A DNA stretch of 6,720 bases. Origin: Solobacterium sp. UBA636. GTDB lineage: Bacteria; Bacillota_I; Bacilli_A; Erysipelotrichales; Erysipelotrichaceae. The stretch is from the NCBI GenBank assembly GCA_002299675.1, contig DBOW01000001.1:21306-28025 (forward strand), given 5' to 3'. The position numbers were made by a program, and so were the translations under genes. Shown here piece by piece: positions 5,120 through 6,720 of this stretch (the stretch's first letter is position 1; each line of letters starts with the position of its first letter). The notes under the pieces were generated by a model. The model worked only from the letters and a program-made list of their open reading frames with translations. It was not told where the DNA came from and did not search any database.

Positions 5120-6720
5120 ATGCTGGGTATTATTTTTATCGAAATGTTTATAGCCTTTATTGGCTGGTTATTATTCAGAAAGAATGAAAAGATTTATTAT
5201 GCAGTAAGTCTTCTGACTACCATTATGATGTTTGTCTTTGCCGTTTATATGGCAATAAGTCCAGATATGGTATTTGATATAGACTTTATCTGTGACCAGG
5301 GGATTCATTTAATGAGTGATGGTTTCAGAAAGGTTTATTCATTAATTATTACTTTTATGTGGATGATGACTATGTTTCTTTCAAGAGACTACTTCAGGCA
5401 TCATCATAAGCTGAGCCGTTATTTTTTCTTTAATCTGATGACTGAGGCTGCAACTCTTGGTGTATTTCTGTCCAAAGATCTGTTTAGCTGTTTTGTTTTC
5501 TTTGAAGTTATGTCTTTTACTTCTTTTCCATGGGTTATTCAGGAGGAAACAGACGGCGCAATACGTGCTGCCAAGACTTATCTGGCAGTAGCGGTTATTG
5601 GTGGTTTAACTGCTTTAATGGGGCTGTTTTTGATACAGTATTCACTGGGTACTCTGGAGCTGTCTAAGCTTTATGACCTGGCCGTGCCTTATGATAATAA
5701 GAATCTGCTTTATGCGGCCTGCATCTGTATTCTGGTTGGTTTTGGTGCCAAGGCGGGTATGTTTCCGCTTCATATCTGGCTTCCTAAGGCACATCCGGTT
5801 GCCCCGGCTCCAGCTTCAAGTCTGTTGTCTGGTGTTTTAACCAAATCGGGAATTTTTGGGATTGTCGCAATTACAGTTAATATCTTCAGATTTGATCTGC
5901 CATGGGGCAATCTGATACTGATGCTGGGAACTGTTACCATGTTCCTTGGAGCTTTACTGGCTTTATTTTCAATTGATTTAAAGCGAACACTTGCCTGTTC
6001 ATCAATGAGCCAGATTGGCTTTATTCTGGTGGCAGTGGGTATGATGGTACTTCTGGGACACGAGAATGCACTGGCAGCCCGAGGTGCCATCCTGCATATG
6101 ATGAATCATTCTCTGTTTAAGCTGGTTCTGTTTATGGCGGCTGGTGTTATCTATATGAATCTGCATAAGCTGAACTTAAATGAAATTCAGGGTTTCGGTA
6201 AAGGCAAAACAGTTTTAAATATCTGTTTCCTTCTGGCAGCTGCGGGTATTGCGGGAATCCCGGGTTTAAATGGCTATATTTCCAAGACACTTATTCACGA
6301 GGCTATAGTTGAGGGCTCATATATCTATGGAGCTTATCTAAAGCTGGTTGAATGGATATTCTTAATCTCGGGCGGTCTAACTTTAGCCTATATGTCCAAG
6401 CTTTATATCTGTATCTTTGTTGAAGATGGAAAGGGCTATACAGGGAATAAGAAGTACTGGTCGATGATGTCCTGCTTTGCGCTTTGTGCATCAGCTGTGC
6501 TGATACCAGTTCTTGGTTTAAGTGCCAACTATTCTATGATGTCAATTGCACAAGTATGTATGCCTTTCTTTAATGGGGCGAAACTGGAGCACGCAATTCA
6601 TTTCTATTCTTTTGCAAATCTTAAGGGTGGTCTGATTTCAATTCTGATTGGTGCACTGGTGTATGTCTTTGTCGTAAGAAAGTTTATGATAAAGAATGGT
6701 GAATATGTTGATTTATGGCC
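5120..6720 (+). CDS. Antiporter-like proton-channel subunit (D4), HyfB/EchA-like, 3' truncated
   Basis: An open frame from the ATG at 5120 runs off the window; 533 residues are visible and no stop is reached. Proton-path residues: E129 in TM5 (FFEVMSFTSFPWV), K211 in TM7 (GAKAGMFPLHIWLP), K242 in TM8 (LTKSG), H326/H330 in TM11 (HMMNHSLFK) and K389 in TM12 (GLNGYISKT, where GLN replaces the usual PPF). The TM7-TM8 loop AHPVAPAPASSLLSG is nearly that of D2. The HMMNHSLFKLVLF block followed by a basic loop is typical of hydrogenase-linked members such as HyfB and EchA (from memory). It is already longer than D1 to D3, with another hydrophobic segment at about 503-520, which agrees with the roughly 600 or more residues of such subunits. 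A histidine cluster (FRHHHK, 92-97) lies in an early loop. The gene starts seven bases after the D3 stop. Expected role: the fourth proton channel, perhaps terminal in the membrane arm or next to the catalytic module. Confidence 0.9.
   Translation, partial: MLGIIFIEMFIAFIGWLLFRKNEKIYYAVSLLTTIMMFVFAVYMAISPDMVFDIDFICDQGIHLMSDGFRKVYSLIITFMWMMTMFLSRDYFRHHHKLSRYFFFNLMTEAATLGVFLSKDLFSCFVFFEVMSFTSFPWVIQEETDGAIRAAKTYLAVAVIGGLTALMGLFLIQYSLGTLELSKLYDLAVPYDNKNLLYAACICILVGFGAKAGMFPLHIWLPKAHPVAPAPASSLLSGVLTKSGIFGIVAITVNIFRFDLPWGNLILMLGTVTMFLGALLALFSIDLKRTLACSSMSQIGFILVAVGMMVLLGHENALAARGAILHMMNHSLFKLVLFMAAGVIYMNLHKLNLNEIQGFGKGKTVLNICFLLAAAGIAGIPGLNGYISKTLIHEAIVEGSYIYGAYLKLVEWIFLISGGLTLAYMSKLYICIFVEDGKGYTGNKKYWSMMSCFALCASAVLIPVLGLSANYSMMSIAQVCMPFFNGAKLEHAIHFYSFANLKGGLISILIGALVYVFVVRKFMIKNGEYVDLW

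Noticed and set aside
5770..6090. Minus-strand open frame of 106 codons
   Set aside because: It lies wholly antisense to the well-supported D4 coding region, including its TM7-TM8 loop, and resembles no family; it is a by-product of codon bias.
6303..6491. Minus-strand open frame of 62 codons inside D4
   Set aside because: It is short, antisense to intact D4, and low in recognisable features.

Overview
The window is a stretch of one tightly packed, plus-strand operon encoding membrane subunits of an Mrp-type (Mnh/Mrp, Mbh/Mbx, complex I-related) cation/proton-translocating complex. Both ends cut through genes. There is no gap longer than about 12 bases between genes, and I see no promoter, terminator, RNA gene, mobile element or CRISPR array. 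Moderate-to-low GC (roughly 40% by eye), strong AGGAGG or AGGGGG ribosome binding sites, a marked AAG/CTG/GGT codon preference and the type of complex suggest an anaerobic Firmicute (Clostridia, possibly Lachnospiraceae). The taxonomic call is inference.

Layout: (1) the 3' end of an MnhB/MrpB-type subunit (1-336); (2) an MnhC/MrpC (NuoK-like) subunit (336-719); (3) to (6) four consecutive, mutually diverged antiporter-like proton-channel subunits of the NuoL/M/N-MrpA/D superfamily (716-2203, about 2216-3682, 3682-5112 and 5120 to beyond 6720, here called D1 to D4). Junctions are 1- or 4-base overlaps or short gaps with a Shine-Dalgarno overlapping the preceding stop, so the genes are almost certainly co-transcribed and translationally coupled.

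How they work together: MnhB and MnhC are small helical subunits that accompany an MrpD-type subunit in Mrp antiporters and Mbh/Mbx-type complexes. The order MnhB-MnhC-MnhD matches both. Each of D1 to D4 keeps the Glu (TM5), Lys (TM7), Lys (TM8) and Lys (TM12) pattern that forms the proton path in this superfamily, so all four look competent. Four such subunits in a row exceeds Mrp (two: MrpA and MrpD), Mbh (one MrpD-like), and complex I or hydrogenase-4 (three). No catalytic subunit (hydrogenase or NuoB/C/D/H/I-like) lies in the window, so whether this is a stand-alone antiporter or the membrane arm of a redox-driven pump cannot be decided here. The second is more likely, with the catalytic genes expected downstream.
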